NCBI GenBank assembly: GCA_023387735.1
Contig: JAEWHP010000045.1
Span: 1 to 28,994, forward strand
Direction: 5' to 3'
Origin: Pseudomonadota bacterium
GTDB lineage: Bacteria; Pseudomonadota; Alphaproteobacteria; Rhizobiales; Xanthobacteraceae
DNA length: 28,994 nucleotides
The translations under genes were made by a program, and so were the position numbers. Positions 6,537 to 14,826 of the stretch are shown piece by piece. Every line of letters starts with the position of its first letter. The stretch's first letter is position 1. Below the pieces are notes generated by a model, which did not search any database, had not been told where the DNA came from, and was given only the letters and a program-made list of their open reading frames with translations.

Positions 6537-8798
6537 ATGAACGTCGTCACCAAAAACAAGTGGATTGGCCAGCGTACCATTCGTCCTGACGGCATGGACA
6601 AGGTGACCGGCCGCGCCCAGTTCGCCGCCGACACCAACATGCCCGGCATGATCTGGGGCAAGGTTCTGCGCAGCCCGCATCCGCATGCGCGCATCAAGTC
6701 GATCGACACCTCGAAAGCCGAAAAGCTGCCGGGTGTGAAGGCCGTCGTCACCTCGAAGGACATCGTCGATTTCCCGGTCGAGAAGGGCGCGGTGATGCTC
6801 GGCATCCAGGACATGCGCTGGATGTGCCGCAACGTGATGGCGCGCGACAAGGCGCTGTTCCCCGGCCACCCGGTTGCGGCCGTTGCCGCGACCACCGAAG
6901 CGATCGCCGCCGAGGCCTGCGCGCTGATCGAAGTCGATTACGAGGTGCTGCCGTGGTCGATCGAGATCGAGGACGCGATCAAGCCCGATGCGGCGATCCT
7001 GCACGAGTTCAACAAGTTCGAGGGCAAGCCCTCCAACATCGCCGGCCGCCTCGAGCACAAGAAGGGCGACATTGCTGACGGTTTCAAGAAGGCCGATGTC
7101 GTCATCGAGCGCACCTTCACCACGCGTCCCGTTCACCAGGGCTATATCGAGCCGCATGCCTGCCTGATCTCGGTCGCGCCCGACGGCAAGACCACGGTCT
7201 GGAGCTCGAGCCAGGGCCAGTTCATGGTGCGCGCGATGACGTCGATGCTGACGGGCATCCCGCAGAGCGACATCCGCGCCATCCCCGCCGAGATTGGCGG
7301 TGGCTTTGGCGGCAAGACCATCGTCTATCTCGAACCGCTCGCGACCATGCTCGCCAAGAAATCCGGCCGCCCGGTGAAAATGGTGATGACGCGCGAGGAA
7401 GTGATGCGCGCGACCGGCCCCACCTCGGGCTCGAAGAGCACGGTGAAGATCGGTGCGACGAAGGACGGCAAGATCGTTGCCGCGCACGGCACGTTCTATC
7501 TGCAGGCCGGCGCCTTCCCGGGCTCGCCGATCCGTGGCGCCGCCGGCTGCAGCTTCACGCCCTACGACATCCCGAACCTGTTGTCCGAAGGCTACGACGT
7601 CGTCTCCAACCGCTCCAAGGTCGCGGCCTATCGCGCGCCGGGCGCGCCGATCGGTGCCTATGCCGTCGAATGCGTGCTCGACGAGGTCGCGGAAGCCCTG
7701 AAGATGGACCCGCTCGACTTCCGCCTGAAGAACGCCGCCAAGGAAGGCACGAAAGCCGCGCACGGCCCGACGTTTCCGCGCATCGGCTATATCGAGACGC
7801 TGGAAGCCGCGAAGAACTCGGATCACTACAAGGCGCCGCTCGGCAAGCTGCAGGGCCGGGGCGTGGCGTCCGGCTTCTGGTTCAACGCCGGCGGCGAGTC
7901 CTCCGCGCAGGTCAACATCACCGAGGACGGCAACGTCGTCGTCACCACGGGTCATCCTGATATCGGCGGATCGCGCGCCGGCATCGCCAACATCTGCGCC
8001 GAGCTGCTCGGTATCGACTACAGCCGTGTCTCCGTCATCATCGGCGACACCCAGACGATCGGATTCTCCAACCTCACCGGCGGCAGCCGCGTGCTGTTCG
8101 CTTCTTCGATGGTGGTGACGCAGTCGACCGAAAAGATTATCCAGACGCTGCGCGAACGCGCGGCAAAGATCTGGGAGATCGATCCCGAAGCGGTGAAGTG
8201 GGAGCAGGGTGCGGCGCACCCGGTCAGCCCGAACGCTGGCCAGTTCGAGCCGCTGACGCTGAAAGAACTCGCCGAGAAGGCCCCCGCGATGGGCGGCCCG
8301 ATCGGCGCCGGCGTGCAGCTCAATACCGTGGGCGCCGACGGCGGTTTCGGAACGCATGTCTGCGACGTCGAGGTCGACGTCGATCTCGGCATCGTGCGGG
8401 TGATCCGCTACACCGCCGTGCAGGATGTCGGCCGCGCCATCCATCCCGGCTATGTCGAGGGCCAGCTTCAGGGCGGCGTCGCGCAGGGCATCGGCTGGGC
8501 GCTGAACGAGGAGTACATCTACACCAAGGACGGCAAGGTCGATAATCCCGGCTTCCTGGATTATCGCATGCCGGTCTGCTCGGACCTGCCGATGCTCGAC
8601 TGCATCATGGTCGAAATCCCGAACCCGAAGCACCCGCAAGGCGTCAAGGGCGTCGGCGAAGTGCCGCTGGTACCTGTGATGGCGGCGGTGGCCAACGCCA
8701 TCTACAACGCGCTCGGCAAACGCTTCTACGCCCTGCCGATGTCGCCGCCGAAGGTGCTGGAAGTGCTGGACGCGCCGACGCAGCAGGCAGCGGAGTAG
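6537..8798 (+). CDS. Molybdenum hydroxylase large subunit (XDH/CoxL family, Mo-cofactor binding)
   Basis: A 753-residue catalytic subunit with the aldehyde oxidase/xanthine dehydrogenase a/b hammerhead domain (about 20-130) followed by two molybdopterin-binding domains. Visible marks are the Mo-cofactor loop GGGFGGK (254-260), the active-site loop AYRAPGAP (364-371), and the base-catalyst Glu708 in GVKGVGEVPLVP. True form I CO dehydrogenases carry AYxCSFR in this loop and form II carry AYRGAGR; this protein has neither. It should therefore hydroxylate an organic substrate (aldehyde, N-heterocycle or aromatic CoA ester) rather than CO. GGAG lies 8 bases before the ATG. No coxD/E/F/G-like accessory gene follows here. 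Confidence 0.93.
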   Translation: MNVVTKNKWIGQRTIRPDGMDKVTGRAQFAADTNMPGMIWGKVLRSPHPHARIKSIDTSKAEKLPGVKAVVTSKDIVDFPVEKGAVMLGIQDMRWMCRNVMARDKALFPGHPVAAVAATTEAIAAEACALIEVDYEVLPWSIEIEDAIKPDAAILHEFNKFEGKPSNIAGRLEHKKGDIADGFKKADVVIERTFTTRPVHQGYIEPHACLISVAPDGKTTVWSSSQGQFMVRAMTSMLTGIPQSDIRAIPAEIGGGFGGKTIVYLEPLATMLAKKSGRPVKMVMTREEVMRATGPTSGSKSTVKIGATKDGKIVAAHGTFYLQAGAFPGSPIRGAAGCSFTPYDIPNLLSEGYDVVSNRSKVAAYRAPGAPIGAYAVECVLDEVAEALKMDPLDFRLKNAAKEGTKAAHGPTFPRIGYIETLEAAKNSDHYKAPLGKLQGRGVASGFWFNAGGESSAQVNITEDGNVVVTTGHPDIGGSRAGIANICAELLGIDYSRVSVIIGDTQTIGFSNLTGGSRVLFASSMVVTQSTEKIIQTLRERAAKIWEIDPEAVKWEQGAAHPVSPNAGQFEPLTLKELAEKAPAMGGPIGAGVQLNTVGADGGFGTHVCDVEVDVDLGIVRVIRYTAVQDVGRAIHPGYVEGQLQGGVAQGIGWALNEEYIYTKDGKVDNPGFLDYRMPVCSDLPMLDCIMVEIPNPKHPQGVKGVGEVPLVPVMAAVANAIYNALGKRFYALPMSPPKVLEVLDAPTQQAAE

Positions 8799-8810
8799 GA
8801 TCAGCTCCGA

Positions 8811-8880
8811 ATGGTGGGTTAGCCGAAGGCGTAACCCACCATTCGCGATGCGACAATCGGCGGGTTACGCTTCGCTAGCC
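8811..8880. repeat. GTGGGTTAGCG/CGTAACCCAC repeat, copy 1
   Basis: The first part, 8811-8842, is a near-perfect palindrome (ATGGTGGGTTAGC / GCGTAACCCACCAT around CGAAGG). A second partial unit, CGGGTTACGCTTCGCTAGCC, follows. It lies 12 bases after the molybdenum hydroxylase operon and may form a transcript-end hairpin, but lacks a T-run. Relatives are at 14035-14111 and 16042-16074. Confidence 0.8.
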
Positions 8881-8900
8881 TCACATGGTGAATGAACTGC

Positions 8901-8957
8901 AGCTGGATGAGCGAAGCATCATCCGGCATCTGCTTGCCGCATATCGCTGCCCGGCTA
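8901..8957. repeat. GGATGAGCGAAGC...ATCCGG repeat, degenerate copy upstream of the TA pair
   Basis: It contains GCTGGATGAGCGAAGCATC, ATCCGG and CCGCATATCGCTGC, in the same order as the better copy at 9761-9827. It is a decayed member of that family and lies just before the antitoxin gene. Confidence 0.7.
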
Positions 8958-9007
8958 CCGCCACATGCTGCGGCTGAATTTCCGGAGTTCGTGCTATTCT
9001 GGTCAGC

Positions 9008-9316
9008 ATGACCAGAATCCGAAAATCTGCGCCACCGACCACCCGCGGTTCGAAGGCCAGGACAGGCAAGTGGCTGTTGCAGGACGCGAAAGCGCGTTTC
9101 AGCGAACTGGTGCGACGCGTCCGAAGCGAAGGGCCGCAACGGGTGACCGTTCACGGACGCGACGAAGTCGTGGTAATTTCAGCCGAAGAGTTCCGGCGAC
9201 TCAAGGGCGATGTCTCCGGCAGCGCCTTGATAGCCGCCATGCAGGCGTCGCCATACCGCGATCTCGAAGTCGAGCCGGCACGGACCCCAATGCCCGTTCG
9301 AAAGGTTTCAGTGTGA
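9008..9316 (+). CDS. Type II antitoxin, Phd/YefM family
   Basis: A 102-residue antitoxin. A basic N-terminal extension (about 1-20) leads into the Phd/YefM DNA-binding core: WLLQDAKARFSELVRRV, then GPQRVTVHGRDEVVVISAEEFRRLKG. The C-terminal part (SALIAAMQASPYRDLEVEP) would wrap the toxin. It should neutralise the adjacent VapC and repress their shared promoter. The start is the ATG at 9008; no strong SD is visible (GGTCAGC precedes it). Its TGA stop overlaps the GTG start of the toxin gene (GTGA at 9313-9316), which is typical of coupled TA pairs. Confidence 0.92.
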   Translation: MTRIRKSAPPTTRGSKARTGKWLLQDAKARFSELVRRVRSEGPQRVTVHGRDEVVVISAEEFRRLKGDVSGSALIAAMQASPYRDLEVEPARTPMPVRKVSV

Positions 9317-9753
9317 CGGGCTGGCTGCTCGACACCAATGTCCTCTCCGAGCTGCGGCGCCGCAAGCCGGAGCGCAAGGTCGTCGCTTTCATCGCAGCTC
9401 AGCCGCTCGAAAGCCTGTATGTCAGCGTCGTTACGTTTGCCGAGATCAGGTTCGGCATCGAAAGTGTTACCGATGCTGGCCGCCGCGCCGAACTCGGTGA
9501 CTGGCTTGCCCACAGGGTCCGTCCCATGTTTGAGCAGCGCGTGCTCGCAATATCGGAGGATGTCATGTTCAAGTGGCGGCTCCTGGTCGAGGAGGGACGC
9601 AAGGTGCGACATACCTATTCACAGCCCGATCTCATCATTGCCGCCACTGCGCTCGATCACGGGCTGACCGTGGTCTCGCGCGGTGTCGGTCACTACCGAA
9701 AAGCCCGGGTGCCAGTCCTCAATCCTTGGCTTGGCGAAATCAATGCTTCGTGA
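9313..9753 (+). CDS. Type II toxin, VapC/FitB-like PIN-domain ribonuclease
   Basis: A 146-residue PIN-domain protein, expected to cleave RNA with Mg2+ or Mn2+. Acidic residues of the active site are Asp7 (WLLDTNVLSEL), Glu44 (VTFAEIRFGIE) and Asp106 (SQPDLIIAATALDHGL). The usual TRN.xDF segment that follows reads SRGVGHY, so the customary Asn and fourth acidic residue are absent. The GTG at 9313 overlaps the antitoxin stop; there is no better start, because upstream codons in this frame are the antitoxin read out of phase. The target RNA cannot be told from sequence. Confidence 0.92.
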   Translation: MTGWLLDTNVLSELRRRKPERKVVAFIAAQPLESLYVSVVTFAEIRFGIESVTDAGRRAELGDWLAHRVRPMFEQRVLAISEDVMFKWRLLVEEGRKVRHTYSQPDLIIAATALDHGLTVVSRGVGHYRKARVPVLNPWLGEINAS

Positions 9754-9760
9754 CCCGCAG

Positions 9761-9827
9761 CCCGGATGAGCGAAGCTACATCCGGGACTTTCGCTATCCT
9801 TCCGCATATCGCTGTGCTCATGCGGGC
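9761..9827. repeat. CCCGGATGAGCGAAG...CATCCGGG repeat, copy downstream of the TA pair
   Basis: Two hairpins are present: CCCGGATG / CATCCGGG (9761-9786), and CCGCAT / ATGCGG in the CCGCATATCGCTGTGCTCATGCGGG stretch (9802-9826). The repeat begins 7 bases after the toxin stop and has the same orientation as the copy at 8901-8957. Confidence 0.8.
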
Positions 9828-9844
9828 AAAAGGCTGCAAACTCA

Positions 9845-10402
9845 ATGAGCGACACGCTCCCCTACCGCACCATGGCGTACAACAACGCCTGGGCCAATCA
9901 TCGCTTGCTCACGGCCTGCGAACGGCTGACGCAGGATGAATTGATCGCGCAACGCACCGGCTTCTTTCCGAGCCTGCGCGCCACGCTCAACCACATATTG
10001 ATCATCGACCACTTCTACGTCGATGCGATGGAAGGCGGCACGCTCGGGCCCGCCGCCTGGGCGGACCAGGAGCCTTGCCACACTGTCGCCGCGCTGAAGG
10101 AAGCGCAGGCCGCTGTTGACCGGCGCCTGCTCACGATCGTCGAAGCGCTCGATGCTGCCGGGCTGCAGCGCATCGTCTCGGTGCACCGCGGTACTACCAT
10201 CCAGCGCGAACGGATGGACCGTTTGCTGCTGCATCTGTACCAGCATCAGGTCCATCATCGCGGCCAGGCCCACGCGATGCTCTCAGGCACCTCGGTGAAT
10301 CCGCCGCAACTGGATGAATTCTTTTCGGTGGGAGAGGCACCGTTGCGCGCGGGAGAGTTCGCGGAACTGGGCTGGACAGAGCAAAAGATCTGGGACGCCT
10401 AG
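9845..10402 (+). CDS. DinB family protein
   Basis: A 185-residue four-helix-bundle protein of the DinB/YfiT class. The metal-binding triad is visible as His50 (TLNHILIIDHFY) and His134/His138 (YQHQVHHRGQAHAML). MAYNNAWANHRLL near the N-terminus is the usual first helix. Members are metal-dependent thiol transferases or damage-inducible proteins of unknown function; this one cannot be assigned a substrate. The ATG at 9845 fits the family start. It is a single gene between copies of the same repeat family (9761-9827 and a half copy at 10575-10604). Confidence 0.9.
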   Translation: MSDTLPYRTMAYNNAWANHRLLTACERLTQDELIAQRTGFFPSLRATLNHILIIDHFYVDAMEGGTLGPAAWADQEPCHTVAALKEAQAAVDRRLLTIVEALDAAGLQRIVSVHRGTTIQRERMDRLLLHLYQHQVHHRGQAHAMLSGTSVNPPQLDEFFSVGEAPLRAGEFAELGWTEQKIWDA

Positions 10403-10574
10403 AAACTCCTGCGCAAGCGTGCTCTGCTTCGACTCGAGTCTTGACGGAACATGCTTTCCCGCTCCAATGAAGCCGCGGTTGAGCCTCACGACTGCGCCGG
10501 ACCCGCAGTCCTCGATTTGACGATGTTTGGCTCACCAAGTCGTCCCGGCGAACCGCGCTGCTCCGTCAATGATT

Positions 10575-10604
10575 CCCGCATATCGCTGCGCTCCTGCGGG
10601 CTAC
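10575..10604. repeat. Half copy of the CCGCATATCGCTGCGCTC...GCGGG repeat
   Basis: CCCGCATATCGCTGCGCT followed by CCTGCGGGCTAC matches the right half of the element at 9761-9827 and folds by CCCGCA / TGCGGG. The rest of the 240-base gap 10403-10642 shows no coding sequence or terminator that I can support. Confidence 0.7.
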
Positions 10605-10642
10605 TTGCCGCGCTGGATTGATGGAACGCCTCGCGCTTCCAG

Positions 10643-12588
10643 TCATTTGCCGGAATCGCCGCCTTGCTCCACCGATCCTGCGCCGGCCGCTGCGCCGCCA
10701 TTCTTGCCAATCAGCGGCAGCCTAATTCGAAAAACCGCCCCGTTCCTGTTCTCCACCTCGATCTGTCCGTCGTGCGCCTTGACGATGGTACGGGCGATCG
10801 AAAGGCCCATGCCCATGCCGTGGTCCTTGGTCGAGAAGAACGGCTCGAATATCCTCGAAGTGGCTTCCACCGGTACGCCCGGGCCGGTGTCCTCGACGCG
10901 GATCTCGGCGGTCCGGCGATGCCGGCTTGTCGTCACCGTCACGGCGCGCTGCGCGCGCGGCACATCCCGAACGGCATCCATGGCATTGAGAACGAGGTTG
11001 GTCACGACCTGTTGCAACTGGATCGGATCGCCGATGAACGGCAGCGGCGTCCGCGAGAGCTCGCATCGCATCGCGATCTCGCGCGATCTGGCGTGCGCCG
11101 ACAGGAATTCGACCGATTCGGAAACCAGATCGTTGAGATCGAACTTCTGCGTTTGAAAGGGCGCCTTGGTGACGAAGCTGCGCAGCCGCCGAACGACTTC
11201 GCTCGCCCTTCGATCGTCACGCCAGATGTCGCCGACGATCTCCTTGAGTTCGGCGAGGTCGGGGGTCGGCGATTTCAGCATGAGCTGAGCCGTTTCGGCA
11301 TTGGCCAGGATCGCGCCCAGCGGCTGGTTGATTTCGTGGGCGATCGATGCGGACAGTTCGCCTGCCGTCGAGAAGCGGTTGACGTGGGCCAGCTCCATCA
11401 TCCGCTGCCGGGAGTCCATTTCCGCCAGATGACGGCGCCGCTGCTCAAACAGCAGCAGCATGATCAGCGCGCCCTGAAACACGACCACCGCGCCCGCGGT
11501 CGCGATCTGCCAGCGATAGCTTTCCCAGGCGGTGGGCGGCTTGAACAGGATGCTGCTGCCTGCGGGGAGGTTGCTCTCGCTGATTCCCCAGCGCTGCATC
11601 TGCCGCCAGTCGAATTTCGCCGCGGCGTATGTGAGGGGCGGGGTCTTGATATCGCCTGCCTTTTCGCCGTCGAGGATGCGCGTGGCGACGCCCGCGGCGA
11701 TCCGGCTTCCCTCCTGCATCGAGAACATCGGCCCGCCGACGATCGATCCGTCGAAATAGGCGTCGTCGTAGGTGAAGATCGGCGCGTTCGCCCGCGAAGC
11801 GAGCTTGCTCAGCGCATTGCCGGTCTCCTGCACGACGCCGGCCGCATCGACATTCATGAGCACCGAGAAAATCGCGCTGTGCGGCGGAAGGTTTTCCGCG
11901 TCCTTTAAAATGTCCTCGAAAGGAAGTTCATTGTACCATTTGAGCTGGACCCGGTTCGCCAACGGCGCGAGCTCCCGGCGCAATTCCTCGGTCCAGAACC
12001 GTTCGATCGGAGACGCGCCAATCAGGATGGCAATCAGTTTTGTCTCGGGCAACACCTGCGGATGTTCTCGAAGACGGCGGGAATATTGTTGTCGACCGGA
12101 ACGACGGCATCGTTCTCGCTCAATTTCTGGTGGTGCACCCGGCGGTGATCGACGGCGGTGACGATCATCGGCACCGCCGGAAACAGACGCTGACGATGCT
12201 GCTGGACGAAGGCCGCCGCCGGTCCGCCGAAGGCGAGGATCAGGTCGGGCGGCTGGCTGGCGTAAAGGGCGCCAAGATATTCCACGAACGGCGTCTCTGC
12301 CTGCAGATCGTTTGCCCGCGCATTGACGAGCACGTGGTCGACAAAGTCGACGGACTTGCGCGATTGCCGGTTGATCTCCAGGCGAATGGTTTCGGCATAG
12401 GCGCTCCACGGCTTGAAGCGCGGCCCGAACGAATGCAGCATCAGGACACGCTTGGTCTCGCTGGCTGCTGCGCCGGACGCCGTCGTTGCCACGACAATTG
12501 CGGTGGCGAACAGACAGAGAAGGGGCATTGCCAGGAAAGGCATCGCCAGCAGCGACAGGAGAGACAGAGCGATTTGACTGCGGCGCAT
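10643..12588 (-). pseudogene. Sensor histidine kinase with periplasmic ABC-binding-protein-like sensor domain, frameshifted
   Basis: Read across a frameshift, this encodes about 648 residues. The N-terminal half (12588 down to about 12058) has a signal/TM segment (ALSLLSLLAMPFLAMPLL) and ETKRVLMLHSFGPRFKPW, the start of an ABC-substrate-binding-like sensor. The other frame continues with VLPETKLIAILIGASPIERFW, completing the domain. Then come a TM segment (IATAGAVVVFQGALIMLLLF), the H-box AHEINQPL (His codon 11336-11338), N-box LVLNAMDAV, G1 DTGPGVP, F-box FEPFFSTKDHG and G2 GMGMGLSIARTI. Near 12057-12060 one base seems missing (CGCAG, where CGCCAG would restore ENIRQVLPETK). It may be a true mutation or a sequencing error. 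The kinase half is intact. No response regulator gene is adjacent. Confidence 0.82.
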
Positions 12589-12764
12589 CGCGCATCCCGG
12601 TCAGCGTGAGCTCATGTCACACCATGATGAACCCGATCGATCCCGCATGGCAACACCGCCTGTCTGTCCGAAACGTTCGCCCGTCCTGTGAACCACCTCA
12701 TACCGGCGGCAACCATACATTGAAATGATGTCCCGGGGGCCTCGAAGCGATATGGAGGTTCATC

Positions 12765-13103
12765 GTGATCGTGAAGATATCGACGGTGGCCGGCGCCGTT
12801 GTCCTGGCGCTCGGCCTGACAAGTCCGGTGACCGGGAGGGCGGAGACGGGCTGGCGCGCCGTGAATTTCCCGCCACCGAACGGTGGTGTGGTCGTCTACC
12901 GGATCACCGCGAGCGGCGATCCGGCCTGCGCCTCCTATAACGGTCGCAGTTGCCTGTGGGGAATGAGCGCCAGGCAGATTCAGTTTAACCGGGTCCGCCC
13001 ATTGGTCTGCGGCACGAACCACCAGGCGGCATGGGGCGTCACCGGTTACGAGAACCCCAAGCACTGGTGCAATCTGGCGAAACGCGTCGTCAGCCACGAT
13101 TAG
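12765..13103 (+). CDS. Small secreted protein of unknown function, four cysteines
   Basis: A 112-residue protein. The N-terminus (MIVKISTVAGAVVLALGLTSPVTGRAE) is a Sec signal peptide with likely cleavage after GRA. The mature part of about 86 residues has four Cys (ACASYNGRSCLWG, PLVCGTN, HWCNLAK), consistent with two disulfides in the periplasm or outside the cell. I do not recognise a named family. The GTG at 12765 is supported by GGAGG at 12754-12758, 6 bases upstream. Its last 14 bases overlap the 3' end of the convergent deacetylase gene. The 169-base gap from the kinase start is likely a divergent promoter region. Confidence 0.8.
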   Translation: MIVKISTVAGAVVLALGLTSPVTGRAETGWRAVNFPPPNGGVVVYRITASGDPACASYNGRSCLWGMSARQIQFNRVRPLVCGTNHQAAWGVTGYENPKHWCNLAKRVVSHD

Positions 13104-13992
13104 CGAGCGCAGGGGTTCGCTGTCGCCCACCCTGCAGGCATGAGCCGTTCCGCTGCAGCCCGCGCAGCGGCCGATAGCTGATCGGCTTAAATCCGTGCAG
13201 TGCGATCAACTCCCGTACGCCGGGATCGATCAGGCACGTGGCGTCGTGAGCGCGAAGATCCGCGTAGTTTGGACCGTAGCCGCGCAGCTCTTCGCCATCC
13301 TGCACGGGATGGGCGAAGATTTCGCTGACGCCAGCCGGCAGGCCCGGGAGCTGCTCGAAGATCACTTCGCGGGTCGGGCGCGGCCAGGGATAGACAAGGT
13401 GATCGTTGAAGATGATGCCGCGGGCGGCGGCGCGTCGTGCAGAATGAAATCCTGCCAGCCCGAGCTGTTTCGCCTGTGCCGGCGTAATCATCCGTAGCGG
13501 TACTCCGTATTCCACGGCGAGATCGAGATAGACGTCGAACAGGTCCGCCCGCGCCTCGACGGCGTGCATGTGCGCGTCGAGGTGGGTGACGTCGATGCCC
13601 CAGCCCAGCGCGCAGTCGATCTGGGCGCGGCATTCGGCGCGCACGTCTTCGGTTTCCATGCGCTTGGCCGCAGCTTCCGTCGTCCGTGGGAAGGTACCGT
13701 CATCGTCATGCAGCGAAGCGCGCCCCGTGAGCGAACTCCAGCGGTAGTTCGGATATTCCGAGGTTAGCGTCAGGTGAACACCAATATCCAGCCCCGCGAA
13801 CATTTCTGCTGCCTCGCGCGCGAAACGGCAGGGCACCATCATCGTTGCACTGGTCGCCACGCCTTCCGCCATCGCCTTTGATGTCGCGACGTTGGCGGCG
13901 TGGCTCACGCCGAGGTCGTCGCAGTTGACAATCAGCAGCCGGTCATCGGCAGCGTAGCCCAGGCGCTTGGCGAGGCTGTTTTGGTCAGCCAT
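13090..13992 (-). CDS. ChbG/HpnK (YdjC) family carbohydrate deacetylase
   Basis: A 300-residue protein of the YdjC/ChbG/HpnK family, metal-dependent deacetylases acting on N-acetylated sugars or hopanoid glycans. The metal site is visible as Asp25/Asp26 (IVNCDDLGVSHAAN) and the HLDAHMH stretch (137-143), with GVHLTLT at 71-77 and AHPV near residue 238 completing the active site. MADQNSLAKR at 13992 is preceded by GAAGG on the minus strand; the frame from 14076 adds residues translated from a repeat and is rejected. There are no neighbouring chitobiose or hopanoid genes, so the substrate is open. Tail-to-tail overlap with the small secreted gene is 14 bases. Confidence 0.9.
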   Translation of the reverse strand: MADQNSLAKRLGYAADDRLLIVNCDDLGVSHAANVATSKAMAEGVATSATMMVPCRFAREAAEMFAGLDIGVHLTLTSEYPNYRWSSLTGRASLHDDDGTFPRTTEAAAKRMETEDVRAECRAQIDCALGWGIDVTHLDAHMHAVEARADLFDVYLDLAVEYGVPLRMITPAQAKQLGLAGFHSARRAAARGIIFNDHLVYPWPRPTREVIFEQLPGLPAGVSEIFAHPVQDGEELRGYGPNYADLRAHDATCLIDPGVRELIALHGFKPISYRPLRGLQRNGSCLQGGRQRTPALANRG

Positions 13993-14034
13993 GGGGGCCT
14001 TCGTTAGGTTGACGATCTTGTCTGCAGGCAGGCC

Positions 14035-14111
14035 GTAGGGCGGATTAGCGTAGCGTAATCCGTCAGCCCATAACAATGAGGCGGATTACGCCTACGGCTA
14101 ATCCGCCCTAC
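14035..14111. repeat. GTAGGGCGGATTAG / CTAATCCGCCCTAC inverted repeat, copy 2 of the GGGTTAGCG family
   Basis: The ends are perfect 14-bp inverted copies (14035-14048 and 14098-14111). Inner units GCGTAGCGTAATCCG and CGGATTACGCCTACGGC also pair. It sits between the deacetylase start and the DedA stop. Confidence 0.87.
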
Positions 14112-14125
14112 CCACTGTGGCCGTC

Positions 14126-14677
14126 CTACCCCCAAACCTTCGCGAACACATCCCCCAGCCACCCCCACGCCAGCGCCCCGATGTCGCCGAGCTCCAGCAG
14201 CACCGCCACCCAGACCAGCGCGGAGGTAAAATTGGCGATCTGAAATGTCTTCTGCGACATGCCGAGCATGCCGGCGACGATCGGCACCGAGGCGCGCAGG
14301 GGGCCGGAGAAGCGGCCGATGAAGATCGCGAGTGCGCCCCATTTCTGGATGAAGGCCTCGCCGCGGGCGAGCAGGTTCGGATGGGTCGAGAACGGCCGCA
14401 TTTGCGCGATCCGGTCCTTGCAGGTGTATCCGATCCAGTAGGACAGCCAGTCGCCGAGCGCGGCGCCGAGGGCACCGGCCAGCAACACCGGGAGAAACGC
14501 AATATCCGCCGTCTTCATCATCGCGCCGATGCCGACCAGCACGGCCCAGGCCGGGACGAAGAAGGAGAGGAAGGCGAGCGATTCCGCAAACGCCAGCACG
14601 AATACGACCGGGGCAGTCCAGGCCTGGTGGAGCTTGATGAACTCCAAAATGGTGTTGCCCAGTTGTTCGATCGACAT
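14126..14677 (-). CDS. DedA family membrane protein
   Basis: A 183-residue polytopic inner-membrane protein of the DedA/SNARE-associated superfamily. Family marks are FAESLAFLSFFVPAW, the acidic GALGAALGDWLSYWIG, and the basic FIGRFSGPLRASVPIVAGMLGM. DedA proteins are thought to be proton-dependent lipid (undecaprenyl phosphate or phospholipid) flippases and are needed for envelope integrity. The ATG at 14677 (MSIEQLGNTILEFIKLHQ) matches the usual start; the ATG at 14731 adds 18 atypical residues. It diverges from the VOC gene across a 149-base gap. Confidence 0.92.
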   Translation of the reverse strand: MSIEQLGNTILEFIKLHQAWTAPVVFVLAFAESLAFLSFFVPAWAVLVGIGAMMKTADIAFLPVLLAGALGAALGDWLSYWIGYTCKDRIAQMRPFSTHPNLLARGEAFIQKWGALAIFIGRFSGPLRASVPIVAGMLGMSQKTFQIANFTSALVWVAVLLELGDIGALAWGWLGDVFAKVWG

Positions 14678-14826
14678 GCCGTTTACGCCTTCGCTGCCCG
14701 CGAGTTGCGGTGGACAAGCCGCCAATCCCACATCTGTTCAATGCGACCGAACGCGTTGTCGCAGCGCCGCCGGCCATGCGACAATTGCAGGTACGATAAA
14801 CCAAAAGATACGATGGAAAATCAGAC

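Noticed and set aside
6390..8639. A 749-codon open frame on the minus strand opposite the molybdenum hydroxylase large subunit
   Set aside because: It is a shadow of high-GC codon usage: it lies antisense to a gene with clear cofactor motifs, and its translation is rich in Arg, Asp, His and Gly with no domain signature.
5169..8798. The molybdenum hydroxylase operon as a genuine carbon-monoxide dehydrogenase
   Set aside because: The large subunit lacks the AYxCSFR loop of CO-oxidising form I enzymes and no cox accessory genes are present in the window.
8819..9154. A 111-codon minus-strand frame across the repeat region and antitoxin start
   Set aside because: It reads through two interspersed repeats and antisense to the Phd/YefM gene, with no recognisable domain.
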